DNA of 50,000 bases from Neocallimastix lanati (nom. inval.). Lineage: Eukaryota > Neocallimastigomycota > Neocallimastigomycetes > Neocallimastigales > Neocallimastigaceae. A model generated the notes under the pieces. The model ran no database searches and was not told where the DNA came from. It saw nothing but the letters and a program-made list of their open reading frames with translations. The position numbers and the translations under genes were made by a program. The DNA is taken from the NCBI GenBank assembly GCA_016946835.1, contig JACVTC010000002.1, forward strand, positions 3,367,501-3,417,500, read 5' to 3'. Positions 13,231-30,834 of the stretch are shown here, in pieces. The stretch's first letter is position 1. Each line of letters begins with the position of its first letter.

Positions 13231-14219
13231 TTCTGATTTTATTTATACACTTATATTTAATTATAACTTTTTATTTCATGTTACTATTTTAAATATTTTT
13301 ATGTTCATGTTGGACAAATAATATTTATTTATTTTATTTATTCTGTGTTTTTTATTTTTTTATTAAAATTAAATGATGTGGACTGTATTTCCAGGTCCAA
13401 GGAGGGTTGATGGAAAAGGAATAACCTATATCAGGTGTACTAATTATAGCTTTCTGTGATTCTGATGATAATCGATAGTTATCCTTTATAAAGTGGTTTC
13501 TAGTACTATCTATTTTTAAAGATGTTACTCCAAGGGTTTATTTCTTTTTTATTTGTTAGGAAGGGAAAAATTCCCACATAGTACAACTTGCCGAAATACA
13601 TAGTATTTTCGAGCTTTTTTATTTTTTATTTTTTAAATTTTTTAATTTTAATTTCAAATGTAATTTTCACCTACATATATTTTTTAAAATAAAGTTTGTG
13701 TTTAAGACATTATTTAATGGATGGGAATTTTTTTATAGTCTTTCACCACTAATATTTTTGTTTTTTTTTTTTCTTTTTTTTTTGTTTTAATCTACATTCA
13801 GCTAATTTATGATTATTCAACAGAAATTTTTTACATTTTAAAGAGCAATATTAATTGAAAGAATAACAATCTTTCAAAAGATAAAAAGAAACGATTATTC
13901 ATTTTAACAATATGCAAGTAGTTTTGTATCAATAACTTTCTAACTCTTGTAAAAAATTATAAATATTATAACAACAATATCGGATAAAATCAATTATTTA
14001 CAAAATCAAACAATTAAAAAATCATCAAGAACAACGATATATTTCAAGTTTTTTATATTCAACACTAATTATTTTTTTTATACTATTTAAAGGGAGTTTA
14101 CTTTCTCTTTTATTTTTTATTTTTATTTTATTTTATATATTAAAAAAAAAAAAAATTTATCAATTTTTTACTAGTATTTTTATTTTTATTTTATATTTTT
14201 ATTATTTTATTTTTTTAGG
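13231..14219. other. Non-coding stretch with an unusually complex block
   Basis: Mostly A/T. Bases 13380-13620 are of higher complexity, with a TCCAAGGAGGG segment and GGAAAAGGAATA. The latter resembles the reverse complement of bases near 43910, so this may be untranslated sequence of the same retroelement group. No open frame can be defended. Confidence 0.4.
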
Positions 14220-14622
14220 CTTTCTTGAAATGGATAATACTTCTTCAAATATAGCAACTATACCTGTTTTGTGGAGAGGCCTTCGAAGATTCGATATTCA
14301 GAATAAAGATTTCATTCTTATCTTTATTCATGATCTTCAATCATGGTCTGTTAGTAAACTTTGGGAATTTCTTTGTAAACGTATTTCCAATTGCAATAAA
14401 ATAGTTCATGGAATTACAAAAAACACACGCCTAATATGGAAAATACTTCATTTTAAGGATAAACTATGTGATAAACCCATATATTATCAAAATATTTTAT
14501 TTATTCTTACTCGATGCCTTCTTATCTGTAAAATTAATTGGATCAAAACCAACAAAATTCGAACTTTCAGTTATGTTAAGAAATTCAACAATAAATTTTC
14601 TTCTTCTGAGACTAAATCAATG
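14220..14622 (+). mobile_element. LINE N-terminal-like open exon
   Basis: An uninterrupted frame of about 134 codons (ATG at 14230) lies between a good acceptor (poly-T then TAG near 14219) and a donor-like GTAAAA at 14623. Its segment LIFIHDLQSWSVSKLWEF aligns without gaps with LIFIRGMHSWSIAKMKEF of the LINE fragment on the other strand at 31.0-31.3 kb: shared LIFI, SWS, K and EF. It therefore belongs to the N-terminal domain of the LINE lineage found here, but unlike the other copies it has no stop or frameshift and is bordered by splice-like sites. It could be an old intact fragment or an exon of a host gene derived from a LINE. No partner exon was found. Confidence 0.45.
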
Positions 14623-15099
14623 GTAAAAGATTTTCTATATTATCTTTTTATTTATTATATCTATTATCTATTATTTTCAAAAAAGAAAAAAAAATTATAT
14701 CTCAAAATTTAATCATTTAAAATAATTAAATGTATATTTTAACATAAATTAAAATAATCATTATTTATTTATTTATTTTTTATTTGATTTATTTTTTTTA
14801 GCATATAAATTCAACAATCCATAATATAATAAGTATCAATATAAATATTTATCATTTATTTTTTTAATAATTATAATATATTAAATAATAAAAACAAAAC
14901 AAAATAATATATATATAAAAGTGTATTTAATAATAGTTTCATGACAATTATTTATTAATTAGTTTATATTTTGTCAATTAATTTATTACATTTATATTTT
15001 TATTTTATAATAAAATATATATAGATATATACTTATATTCATATTTTTATTTTTTCATATATGATAATTGAAACGATATTTAATTATTTTAATTTTATA
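14623..15099. other. AT-rich spacer
   Basis: A/T filler between the LINE-like exon and the 3' end of the GAS8-like pseudogene; nothing else seen. Confidence 0.6.
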
Positions 15100-16058
15100 T
15101 TAAGGATTTGCTGCAACTAATCCAGCTGGATTGGATGCTGTTTTTCCATTCATAATCAAAGGTTTAAATCCTAAATCATCTACTGGTATAGAGAACTCAG
15201 CCAATTTTGCTTCATATACTCTGATTATATCATTATGAGCCTGATTTTTTTTTTTTTAATAAAAATTTTTTTAATTTTTATTAATAATAATATTTATTAA
15301 TAATAAATTGATTTACCTATTTTCATTTATGTATTTATTTATGAATTAATATTATTATTTTTATTAATTAAATATATTTAAAAACATACCTTTGTAACTT
15401 TGGCTAAATCATATTGAAGCTCTTTAATAACATTATTCTTGCTCTCTAATAATTCTTCCAATTAATTAGTGAGATTTGCAACAGCAGTAGGATTGGCATT
15501 GGTTGCCTTCAATATTTCAGTAAATTGAATATCTTTTTTCTCTAAAATTTCCTTTAAACTATATACCTTATTTTCTAATATCTATTTAAATATATATTAA
15601 ATAAATATATACTACATTTTGTTGGATTAATTAAATACCATCATACTTATCATATATCTTCAGTATTGTTGTTGTTGTTAAATATATTATCAAAATTTTA
15701 ATTATAATATATTTACAATATTTTTAAGTCCGGATTTTTGTTGAACACTAATAATTCTTTTTATAAATTGATTATATAGATCATCTTTTTCTTTTTGTAT
15801 TTGTGTAAATCTTTGTTCTAAAACTTCATGTTCCCAAAGCAATTATTTATGATTTTCTTCTAGTTCTTTTAGTCAAGTTTTAGTGTCATGAAGAGATACT
15901 TTATCTTTTTGATAATTCGTTAATTTCTTTTTAAGTGATTCTCCTTCTGATAATACCAATTGAAGTAGTTCTGTTAATCTCTTATTTTCTGATGTAATAT
16001 CAGCCATTAACTTTTCATTTCTTTCTTCTTTTTTCTTCATTTCTTCTAATTGTCCCAT
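15100..16058 (-). pseudogene. GAS8/DRC4 (dynein regulatory complex subunit 4) pseudogene, N-terminal half missing
   Basis: Three blocks on the - strand join in phase 0 with GT-AG borders: 16058-15717, 15581-15390, 15240-15100 (225 codons). They spell the C-terminal half of GAS8: the signature [10 protein letters not shown], then [24 protein letters not shown] and the terminal YEAKL...PVDDLGFKPL. GAS8 is a coiled-coil subunit of the nexin-dynein regulatory complex of motile flagella, about 480 residues in animals. Here about the first half is absent, and three single-base nonsense codons interrupt the frame: TGA 15873-15875, TAA 15843-15845, TAA 15462-15464. Splice sites and the rest of the frame remain intact, so decay is recent. 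The left end of the coding homology abuts the AAAAT satellite, which may mark the breakpoint that removed the 5' exons. A functional copy elsewhere is expected in a flagellate fungus. Confidence 0.85.
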
Positions 16059-16239
16059 TTTTTTTAATAATATATTTAAATTATATAAAAGTTATTGCTA
16101 TTTTAATATATATATTAACTACAATAACATTATTAATTATTAAATAAATTCAATAAATTTTTATGATTAATATAAATATATATATTATTAATTATTCAAT
16201 AAATTAATATATTTTTATATATTTTTTTATAATTAATTA

Positions 16240-19200
16240 TAAAATAAAATAAAATAAAATAAAATAAAATAAAATAAAATAAAATAAAATAAAATAAAAT
16301 AAAATAAAATAAAATAAAATAAAATAAAATAAAATAAAATAAAATAAAATAAAATAAAATAAAATAAAATAAAATAAAATAAAATAAAATAAAATAAAAT
16401 AAAATAAAATAAAATAAAATAAAATAAAATAAAATAAAATAAAATAAAATAAAATAAAATATAATAAATAGTAGAATATTAAATATAAAGTACAGATTGA
16501 ATAAAATAAAATAAAATAAAATAAAATAAAATAAAATAAAATAAAATAAAATAAAATAAAATAAAATAAAATAAAATAAAATAAAATAAAATAAAATAAA
16601 ATAAAATAAAATAAAATAAATAGTAGAATATGAATATAAAGTACAGATTGAATAAAATAAAATAAAATAAAATAAAATAAAATAAAATAAAATAAAATAA
16701 AATAAAATAAAATAAAATAAAATAAAATAAAATAAAATAAAATAAAATAAAATAAAATAAAATAAAATAAAATAAAATAAAATAAAATAAAATAAAATAA
16801 AATAAAATAAATAGTAGAATATGAATATAAAGTACAGATTGAATAAAATAAAATAAAATAAAATAAAATAAAATAAAATAAAATAAAATAAAATAAAATA
16901 AATAGTAGAATATGAATATAAAGTACAGATTGAATAAAATAAAATAAAATAAAATAAAATAAAATAAAATAAAATAAAATAAAATAAAATAAAATAAAAT
17001 AAAATAAAATAAAATAAAATAAAATAAAATAAAATAAAATAAAATAAAATAAAATAAAATAAAATAAAATAAAATAAAATAAAATATAATAAATAGTAGA
17101 ATATTAAATATAAAGTACAGATTGAATAAAATAAAATAAAATAAAATAAAATAAAATAAAATAAAATAAAATAAAATAAAATAAAATAAAATAAAATAAA
17201 ATAAAATAAAATAAAATAAAATAAAATAAAATAAATAGTAGAATATGAATATAAAGTACAGATTGAATAAAATAAAATAAAATAAAATAAAATAAAATAA
17301 AATAAAATAAAATAAAATAAAATAAAATAAAATAAAATAAAATAAAATAAAATAAAATAAAATAAAATAAAATAAAATAAAATAAAATAAAATAAAATAA
17401 AATAAAATAAAATAAAATAAAATAAATAGTAGAATATGAATATAAAGTACAGATTGAATAAAATAAAATAAAATAAAATAAAATAAAATAAAATAAAATA
17501 AAATAAAATAAAATAAATAGTAGAATATGAATATAAAGTACAGATTGAATAAAATAAAATAAAATAAAATAAAATAAAATAAAATAAAATAAAATAAAAT
17601 AAAATAAAATAAAATAAAATAAAATAAAATAAAATAAAATAAAATAAAATAAAATAAAATAAAATAAAATAAAATAAAATAAAATAAAATAAAATAAAAT
17701 AAAATAAAATAAAATAAAATAAAATAAAATAAAATAAAATAAAATAAAATAAAATAAAATAAAATAAAATAAAATAAAATAAAATAAAATATAATAAATA
17801 GTAGAATATTAAATATAAAGTACAGATTGAATAAAATAAAATAAAATAAAATAAAATAAAATAAAATAAAATAAAATAAAATAAAATAAAATAAAATAAA
17901 ATAAAATAAAATATAATATAATAAATAGTAGAATATTAAATATAAAGTACAGATTGAATAAAATAAAATAAAATAAAATAAAATAAAATAAAATAAAATA
18001 AAATAAAATAAAATAAAATAAAATATAATATAATAAATAGTAGAATATTAAATATAAAGTACAGATTGAATAAAATAAAATAAAATAAAATAAAATAAAA
18101 TAAAATAAAATAAAATAAAATAAAATAAAATAAAATAAAATAAAATAAAATAAAATAAAATAAAATAAAATAAAATAAAATAAAATAAAATAAAATAAAA
18201 TAAAATAAAATAAAATAAAATAAAATAAAATAAAATAAAATAAAATAAATAGTAGAATATGAATATAAAGTACAGATTGAATAAAATAAAATAAAATAAA
18301 ATAAAATAAAATAAAATAAAATAAAATAAAATAAAATAAATAGTAGAATATGAATATAAAGTACAGATTGAATAAAATAAAATAAAATAAAATAAAATAA
18401 AATAAAATAAAATAAAATAAAATAAAATAAAATAAAATAAAATAAAATAAAATAAAATAAAATAAAATAAAATAAAATAAAATAAAATAAAATAAAATAA
18501 AATAAAATAAAATAAAATAAAATATAATAAATAGTAGAATATTAAATATAAAGTACAGATTGAATAAAATAAAATAAAATAAAATAAAATAAAATAAAAT
18601 AAAATAAAATAAAATAAAATAAAATAAAATAAAATAAAATAAAATAAAATAAAATAAAATAAAATAAAATAAATAGTAGAATATGAATATAAAGTACAGA
18701 TTGAATAAAATAAAATAAAATAAAATAAAATAAAATAAAATAAAATAAAATAAAATAAAATAAAATAAAATAAAATAAAATAAAATAAAATAAAATAAAA
18801 TAAAATAAAATAAAATAAAATAAAATAAAATAAAATAAAATAAAATAAAATAAAATAAAATAAATAGTAGAATATGAATATAAAGTACAGATTGAATAAA
18901 ATAAAATAAAATAAAATAAAATAAAATAAAATAAAATAAAATAAAATAAAATAAATAGTAGAATATGAATATAAAGTACAGATTGAATAAAATAAAATAA
19001 AATAAAATAAAATAAAATAAAATAAAATAAAATAAAATAAAATAAAATAAAATAAAATAAAATAAAATAAAATAAAATAAAATAAAATAAAATAAAATAA
19101 AATAAAATAAAATAAAATAAATAAAATAAAATAAAATAAAATAAAATAAAATAAATAAAATAAAATAAAATAAAATAAAATAAAATAAATAAAATAAAAT

Positions 19201-19461
19201 AAAATAAAATAAATAAAATATAATAAATAGTAGAATATTAAATATAAAGTACAGATTGAATAAAATAAAATAAAATAAAATAAAATAAAATAAAATAAAA
19301 TAAAATAAAATAAAATAAAATAAAATAAAATAAAATAAAATATAATATAATAAATAGTAGAATATTAATGTAAGTACAGATTAAATAAAATAAAATAAAA
19401 TAAAATAAAATAAAATAAAATAAAATAAAATAAAATAAAATAAAATAAAATAAAATAAAAA
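16240..19461. repeat. AAAAT pentanucleotide satellite with higher-order structure
   Basis: About 3.2 kb of AAAAT/TAAAA units interrupted by 19 copies of a 30-31 base marker that starts TAGTAGAATA and ends GTACAGATTG. Markers begin at 16469, 16621, 16812, 16903, 17094, 17236, 17427, 17518, 17799, 17926, 18038, 18250, 18341, 18532, 18674, 18865, 18956, 19228 and 19355. Two marker types exist: A (with ATTAAATATAAAG) and B (with ATGAATATAAAG). Their order is A B B B A B B B A A A B B A B B B A A', and spacings recur (142-152, 191, 91, then 191-281), giving a repeat of repeats of about 620-730 bases. Near 19120-19215 some units are shortened to TAAA. The long frames it creates are meaningless. Function is unknown; unequal exchange is the likely origin. 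Confidence 0.97.
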
Positions 19462-19739
19462 TAAAGAAAAAGAAAAATAAAACAAGTTTAATTTTTTTAA
19501 AAATTTTTATACTTACTATTTCATTGTATATATTAATTATAAAATAATAAATACTGGAAATTTTCTTCAATTATTAGATATTATTATTTAAATAAGATCA
19601 TATTAATGTTTATTTTCTTAATATTAATTATTATATACTACTTTCTACATATATTATATATTACTATTAATATTAATAATATATTTATAGATTATATTTT
19701 AACATATTTTTACACTGAATATATATATATATATTGATA

Positions 19740-21420
19740 TTAGGAATAAACTTTATTTAATAATATTTATTAAAAAAATACATGAATAAAAAATTCACAA
19801 AATTTTTACATAAATATTAAGTTATGAGTTTCAATGACGAATAGGTCTCTAGCTTTTCCCATTCATCGATGATAACTCCAGGTGGATAAAAATTATCATT
19901 TGAACCTGTATCAGAGATTTTTTTTGCCTTATCGTTTTAACGTTGACAATCTTGACAACGGTAGGCTTAATGGTATATAAATGATCATATTATAAAAATC
20001 CCCAATCACAATAGATATAACTATAGTAAGGAATTCCTCAAGCTTCACAAAATATGAAATCGGAAAAGAAGACTCTCTCTAAGATGATCGAAAAATATTG
20101 TTAATAAATCACCTTCTTTCCCACTTTTCCTTGAGCTAATCTTTATGATTTCAAATACTACATTTCTAACAAGAAAGTTACACAGTACATAAAATTTAAT
20201 ATTATATCAAAATCTTCCTCTTTATCATCAAGAATGTTCAATGATTTCTCATTAACAATCAGAGAATAATCAATATAAATTTCATTAACAATTTGAATGA
20301 AATGTTGTTAAATTCTTTAAATTTAGAACATAAAAGTATCGAGTGTGTAAAAATAAATATGTAGCTACTTTCATCACAACAAGGGCAGCATGTTATATAA
20401 TTTTATATACCAATTTGCTTTTTACATCAAATTTGAATTCACACTTAATTCGTCCAATCCAAAAAAAAAAAATTCAAGAGAAAATTGTGAATATTTTAGA
20501 AATAGAAGTTTAATATATTTTTTAAAACCATATTTAAACTTTTTGTATATAATTAATCTAATCATAAGAATTTATATATTGGCTTTGAAAGGAGCGTTTC
20601 TTAGTGTGAATATTAACATTACTTACAAATTATTCAGAGCGATTCCATAAACTATATGTTGTTAAAGAAACAAGATGAGTTGAGGATTATTTTCATTGAC
20701 TGCTTGACATGAGACAAGATATAAGCCTCTACAACCAGGGTTATTTTAATTCATTCTTTTCTGGAAATATTTGTAGTTTGGAAGTATTACTTTGTGTGGA
20801 TATCTATCATCCTTGGAACTATTTCCTGTTTCCTGAAAAAATAAAATTAATGGTTTAAAAATAATGTTGAAGTACTCAATAATATTTCTTTTCACAAAAC
20901 TCCATCCATTAGTATTCCAACTAAGAAAAAGTGAAAACTTTTCAGTATTAGAATATGAAACAAGATTTTGAGAATTTAAATTAGGTATATTGAGTACATG
21001 ATTGGCATTTACAACATTTACCAAATTAGTTGAACTGGAATTTGATTATTTTGTGTTTATTAATATTAAATTTTTGTTTTAAATGCTGGATAGAAACCTT
21101 ATGATTCCATTTGGAACATCTACAATATGAAATTTTAACTCCTGATATTACTTGTTCAAATATTTTTACAAATTTTGCTAGGTTGAAATTTGGAGTGTTT
21201 ACTTTAATCCTGAAGATACTATCGTTAAAATTAGTTTTTCGTTTCATTGACAAATTATTATTCTTGAATTTTTTTTGCATCTAGAATGAATAAATTCCTT
21301 CATTTTAACGTTGTTCCATTAGTGTATACTATGGGTAAAAATCGACCTTGTATTGTCAGTGGATGTTTCATAACAACGAAGACCACGGTGAAATATCTTT
21401 TCCATATTGAACAACAAATT
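19740..21420 (-). mobile_element. Internally deleted LINE copy: N-terminal domain and endonuclease joined to the C-terminus
   Basis: Read on the - strand, the 5' part (21420 to about 20640) carries an N-terminal domain (KVSIQHLKQ, NVVNANHVLN, NLNSQN). It is followed by an APE-type endonuclease start with SWNTNGW and FFQETGNS, the conserved Asn and Glu motifs of LINE endonucleases. The reverse transcriptase is missing. The sequence passes directly into the C-terminal region (KYSQFSLEF, WIGRIKCEFKFD) and then the 3' end, whose conserved tail reads AATAAAGTTTATTCCTAAT on the - strand near 19741-19760. Several stops and frame changes show that it is dead. The C-terminal part aligns with copies at 27.4-28.2 and 42.5-43.2 kb. 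Confidence 0.82.
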
Positions 21421-26986
<5,566 letters not shown>

Positions 26987-27143
26987 CTTTTTTATTTTTA
27001 TTTCCTTCTTTAAAAATAATTTAAATAAAATTTATTATATCTGTCAAAAAATTTTTTTTGATTTATTTTCCCTCAAAATCTTTTACAATTTTATTAATTA
27101 TTTATAAAATAAATTAAAATAAAATAAATTAAAATAAAATAAA

Positions 27144-27191
<48 letters not shown>

Positions 27192-27327
27192 GAAAAAATA
27201 AAAATAGAAAAAATAAAAATAAAAATAAAAATAAAAAAAAAATAAAATAAATATAATAAAATAAAATAAAATATAAGGAAAAAAAAAAAAAAAAAATAGA
27301 AAAAAATAAAAATAAAATAAAAATTTA
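26987..27327. other. Upstream region of the coiled-coil gene with long poly(A) runs
   Basis: A pure A run of about 42 bases (27147-27189), AAAAT units and another A run near 27280-27296. It separates the coiled-coil gene from the LINE 3' end at 27328. Confidence 0.7.
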
Positions 27328-29340
27328 TAGACTAAGAATGAACTTTATTTAATAATGTTTACTAAAACAAAAAAAATAAAAATAAAACGTTTAATTTTTT
27401 TCATTAATATTAAAAAACTACTTTATGAAAATGGCCTCTAACTCTTCTCATTCATCTTTGAAAACTCCATGTGGATAAAAAATTATCATTTGAATCTGAT
27501 TCAAAAGCTCTTCTTTGGCTTATCGTTTCGACGTCGAAACTCATGATAAAGATAGGTCTAATGATATACAAATTAATTTAATGTCAATCACAATAAACAC
27601 AACATTAGTAAGGAATTTCGTAAGCCCCACAAAACGTGAAATCAGGAAAGAAGACTCTCTCAAGGCTGATTAAAATATATTAGTAATAAAACGCCTTTTT
27701 TCCCTTTTCTACCGAGCCGATCTTTTCAAATACTACATTTCCTCCAAGAAAGAAATACAGTACTTAAAATTTATCATCAAAATCTTCCACTTTATCATCA
27801 AGAATATCCAATGATTTCTTATAAAACAATCAGAGAAAAATTAATAAAAATTTCATTAACAAATTGAATGAATTATTGCACAAATTCTTTAAATTTTGGA
27901 TATAGAAGTATCGAATGTGTAAAATTAGGTATGCTATTACTTACATCACAATAAGGGCAACATGTTGGGCAACCTTCTGATACAAGTTTACTTTTTACAT
28001 AAGGTTTCATATCAAAATTAAATTTACTTTTAATTCGTCCAATCCAAAGAAAACCAAGAGAAAATTGTGAATACTTGAGAGATAAACAATGAATAAATTT
28101 TGTAAAACCAAATTTAAACTGATTTAATTGATCTATATCCATGAATACTTGTATAATGAACATTATAACAATAAAACTTCTGTATTTCTTCTTGAAGTGA
28201 ATTATTAATCTATGTACCTTTTTCGTTCATTAATAATGTAAAAATGTTGGTACATTTTTGACTAAGTGAGAAATAATTCGAGAAAGCTCTTTCCACTTTT
28301 TAAAGCATCGAATAATTGCATTAGCACAAAAACTAAATATAGAGGTATAAATATTTCCCTAAATATATTTTTAATTGTGGTATGGAAGTTTTAAGAATTT
28401 TTAAAAATAAAATTCAAAAAATAAACCTCTATTAAAAATAGTTTAAACTTTTTCGGTGTTATTTTTATTAGGTAATAGTAAAGAAATAAACTAAATACAA
28501 AGGAAACTAGAATACGAGTTTTAAAGTAGAAAGGTATGTTTTTATTGCTATAAATTTAAAGAAAGAATTAATCATATAATTTATTTTACTGTTCATCATA
28601 GTAATAATAGGCTCTAAATCCAATGATTAATTGAAAGGTATTCCAATAAATTTATATTGATTAATGCTTTGTAGATGGTTCATACCAAGCTTAAATATAG
28701 GATTTTCATAATGTCTTTATGGTATATAGTTCTTTGGTCTAACAACAAGTATATTACATTTACTGATTCCAAAGGTCATTTCATTTTTGATACTCCATTA
28801 TGAGCTTTTTTTAAAATATTTTTAAAAGAGGATTTTGTAGAGGGCCAATAAAACAATGTCATCAAGCATATAGGCCCCCATAACATTTTTTTCTTCAGTA
28901 ATCACACTATAACTATTTTACTTATCAGATATGACATTGTTAACTATATTAATAAAAATAGGTAATATAGGACACCCTTTATGAATACCACGATTTAGTG
29001 GAAATTCTTTTGAAAACTTACTATTAAAATTTGCAGGAACTTTCAAAGTAAAGTATAAATAAATAGTGAACTGAAGCTATTTATCACGAATATTAATACT
29101 ATTAAGAGCAGTAAGTATATTATATTTTATTGGACAAATTTTGATAAAATCTTTAATCCTACATTGATGAATGAAATACCTCGGTAATTATTACAATATA
29201 AAAGATACCCTTTCTTAGTAATAGAAACAACAGAAGTAGAATTTCATTTATTAGAGAAGTCACTATTCCAAATTTTATTAAATAATAAAAATAGACATTT
29301 TGAATAGTAGTAATAAGTAATTTCTTGATTAAGATCATTC
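27328..29340 (-). mobile_element. 5'-truncated LINE copy with reverse transcriptase and C-terminal domain
   Basis: On the - strand the order is RT then C-terminus. RT pieces are KGCPILPIFINIVNN (about 28.97 kb), the catalytic box as MLDDIVLLA (near 28860), and FGISKCNILVVRP with YKFIGIPF downstream, the classical order of LINE RT motifs. The C-terminal domain (28163-27873 best) has WIGRIKSKFNFD and CPYCDVSNSIPNFTH, a CCHC knuckle whose last cysteine has become tyrosine (LLYPKF, compare LLCPKF at 43.1 kb). Multiple stops and shifts, for example a stop after NYIP in RT, make it inactive. The 3' end at 27328-27360 carries the lineage's AATAAAGTT(C/T)ATTC tail. Confidence 0.85.
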
Positions 29341-29344
29341 TGAT

Positions 29345-29490
29345 TAAAAATATATTAAAAGTTTCGAGGAAGAAATGATCTCTGTTTATTCCCATTCATC
29401 GATGATAACTCCATTTGGTAAAAATTATCATTTGAATTTATATCGGAATTGTTACTTAGCCTTATTGATTCTATGTTATTTTTTTTAAAT
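29345..29490 (-). mobile_element. LINE 3'-end fragment
   Basis: About 145 bases that match the terminal coding part of the other copies: on the + strand CCCATTCATCGATGATAACT, as at 19860-19880 and 42620-42640. It sits immediately upstream (in LINE sense) of the RT-containing copy, so it is a separate, strongly truncated insertion of the same lineage. Confidence 0.75.
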
Positions 29491-30394
29491 TATGAAGATT
29501 ATTTATATATATAGCCTTTAAATAACCTTTTTTTAAAATTTATTATTTATATAAATAACCTTTAAATAATCCGTATTATTATTATAAATGAAGTAGTTTT
29601 CCATATTTTTTTAGACTAGGAAGAGAATACACTTCCATTACTTTATTTTTTATTTATTAAAAAGTATTAATATATTGTATATATATTTAAGTGTAAAAAT
29701 ACATTATAAATATATTAAGATAAAAAAGTATAAAACATATTAAAAAAACAATTTTAAAAATGAAATTTAATAAAAAATAAATGTTAGGCATTGAAAACAA
29801 AGAAAAAATTTAAAAATAATTATACTAGTATGATATGAATGGAAATCATTTTTACCAATAATATTTAATAAAATAAAATAAAGTAGTAACATCTGAAAAA
29901 TTGAGAGTGTGAAGACCACTAAACTCTCCCTCGAGCCAAGAGAAATATTATTAGAAGATTCGTTGTGTAAAGATTGATTATTACTCTTTGTGTAAGTTGT
30001 ACTAGGAGAACTAGTAATAAAGGTTCTTCTTTGCCATGCCGTTTGGTCGATGACTCTCTTGGTTGTGAAGGATTTTTTACAATAATAATCAAAGAGTAAC
30101 AGAGCTACTAATGATAGTTTTCATTTTTAATATAGTAATTTTTAACAATTCTAATAATTTCATTAAAATATAATATTTTTTTAATTAATTTTTTTTTTAT
30201 AGCCGAAATTAATAATAATTTTAACTTTATAAATATAATCATTTATTAACTATATGAATATTTTTTATATAAAAAAAATTAGTTGTCAAATTATAACATA
30301 ATAATATTAAAAATAGTAATGTGAAAAAAAAGTAATATTCAAAATAAAGAACATAAATAAATTCAGAAAAAAGTCTATATGAAAAGAACCTCAG
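29491..30394. other. Spacer with a short unidentified open frame
   Basis: Mostly A/T filler. On the - strand, bases 30110 to about 29880 form an open, compositionally complex frame (YYCKKSFTTKRVIDQTAWQ and a serine/threonine/asparagine-rich continuation, about 75 codons). It has no start or recognisable domain and probably comes from a transposon. Nothing else is seen. Confidence 0.4.
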
Positions 30395-30830
30395 CTTCAG
30401 ATTATAAGATTCCTGTTTAAAGGAAATTCTTATTCCAGATTAGAGTTTGAACTGACCATCTTAAAGAAATTATGGTCTTCTCCCTCAAAGACATTGGCTC
30501 TGATAGCTTGTTTTATTGCATTTTAAGCGTGACGCTTCTGGTTAGTTTGCGCGTATACCGTCGGAATAGCAATCCTTGTTGAGTACTAGCCCTAGGCATA
30601 ATTTCTGTAAAAAGAGCAGATCGCACCAAGAATGGTGCTTTAGAAAAATCACCAGAAATGATTTGGTTATTAAATAAAACATCCTATTTTTTTTTATAAT
30701 TTAAATTTAAACTATTCACTACATTATTAGTAACTATACTATTATTTTCACTATCTCTAATATTAGTATTAATATTTTCACTATCACTAATATATAAGGA
30801 TAGTCAACATAATAAGCACTTGATATTTTA
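30395..30830 (-). mobile_element. Retroelement fragment related to 12.9 and 43.2 kb
   Basis: On the - strand an asparagine-rich linker (SIVTNNVVNS) is followed, after a stop, by DVLFNNQIISGDF. This aligns with GMDILFNH and IISG at 43.2 kb. A complex reading frame continues with APFLVRSALF and TQQGLLFRRYTRKL until about 30540. It looks like post-protease pol or gag-pol sequence of an LTR-type element; the retropepsin core itself is lost here. Base composition is clearly richer in G+C than the flanks. Confidence 0.45.
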
Positions 30831-30834
30831 TCCA

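Noticed and set aside
16469-19385. CRISPR-like array (regularly spaced near-identical 30-base units)
   Set aside because: The intervening sequence is the same AAAAT repeat, not unique spacers, and the genome is eukaryotic.
19238-19570. Open frame of about 110 residues on the - strand in the satellite (FYFIL repeats)
   Set aside because: It is only the translation of TAAAA units; no gene.
20390-20650. 86-residue frame on the + strand
   Set aside because: Antisense to the LINE C-terminal domain read on the - strand.
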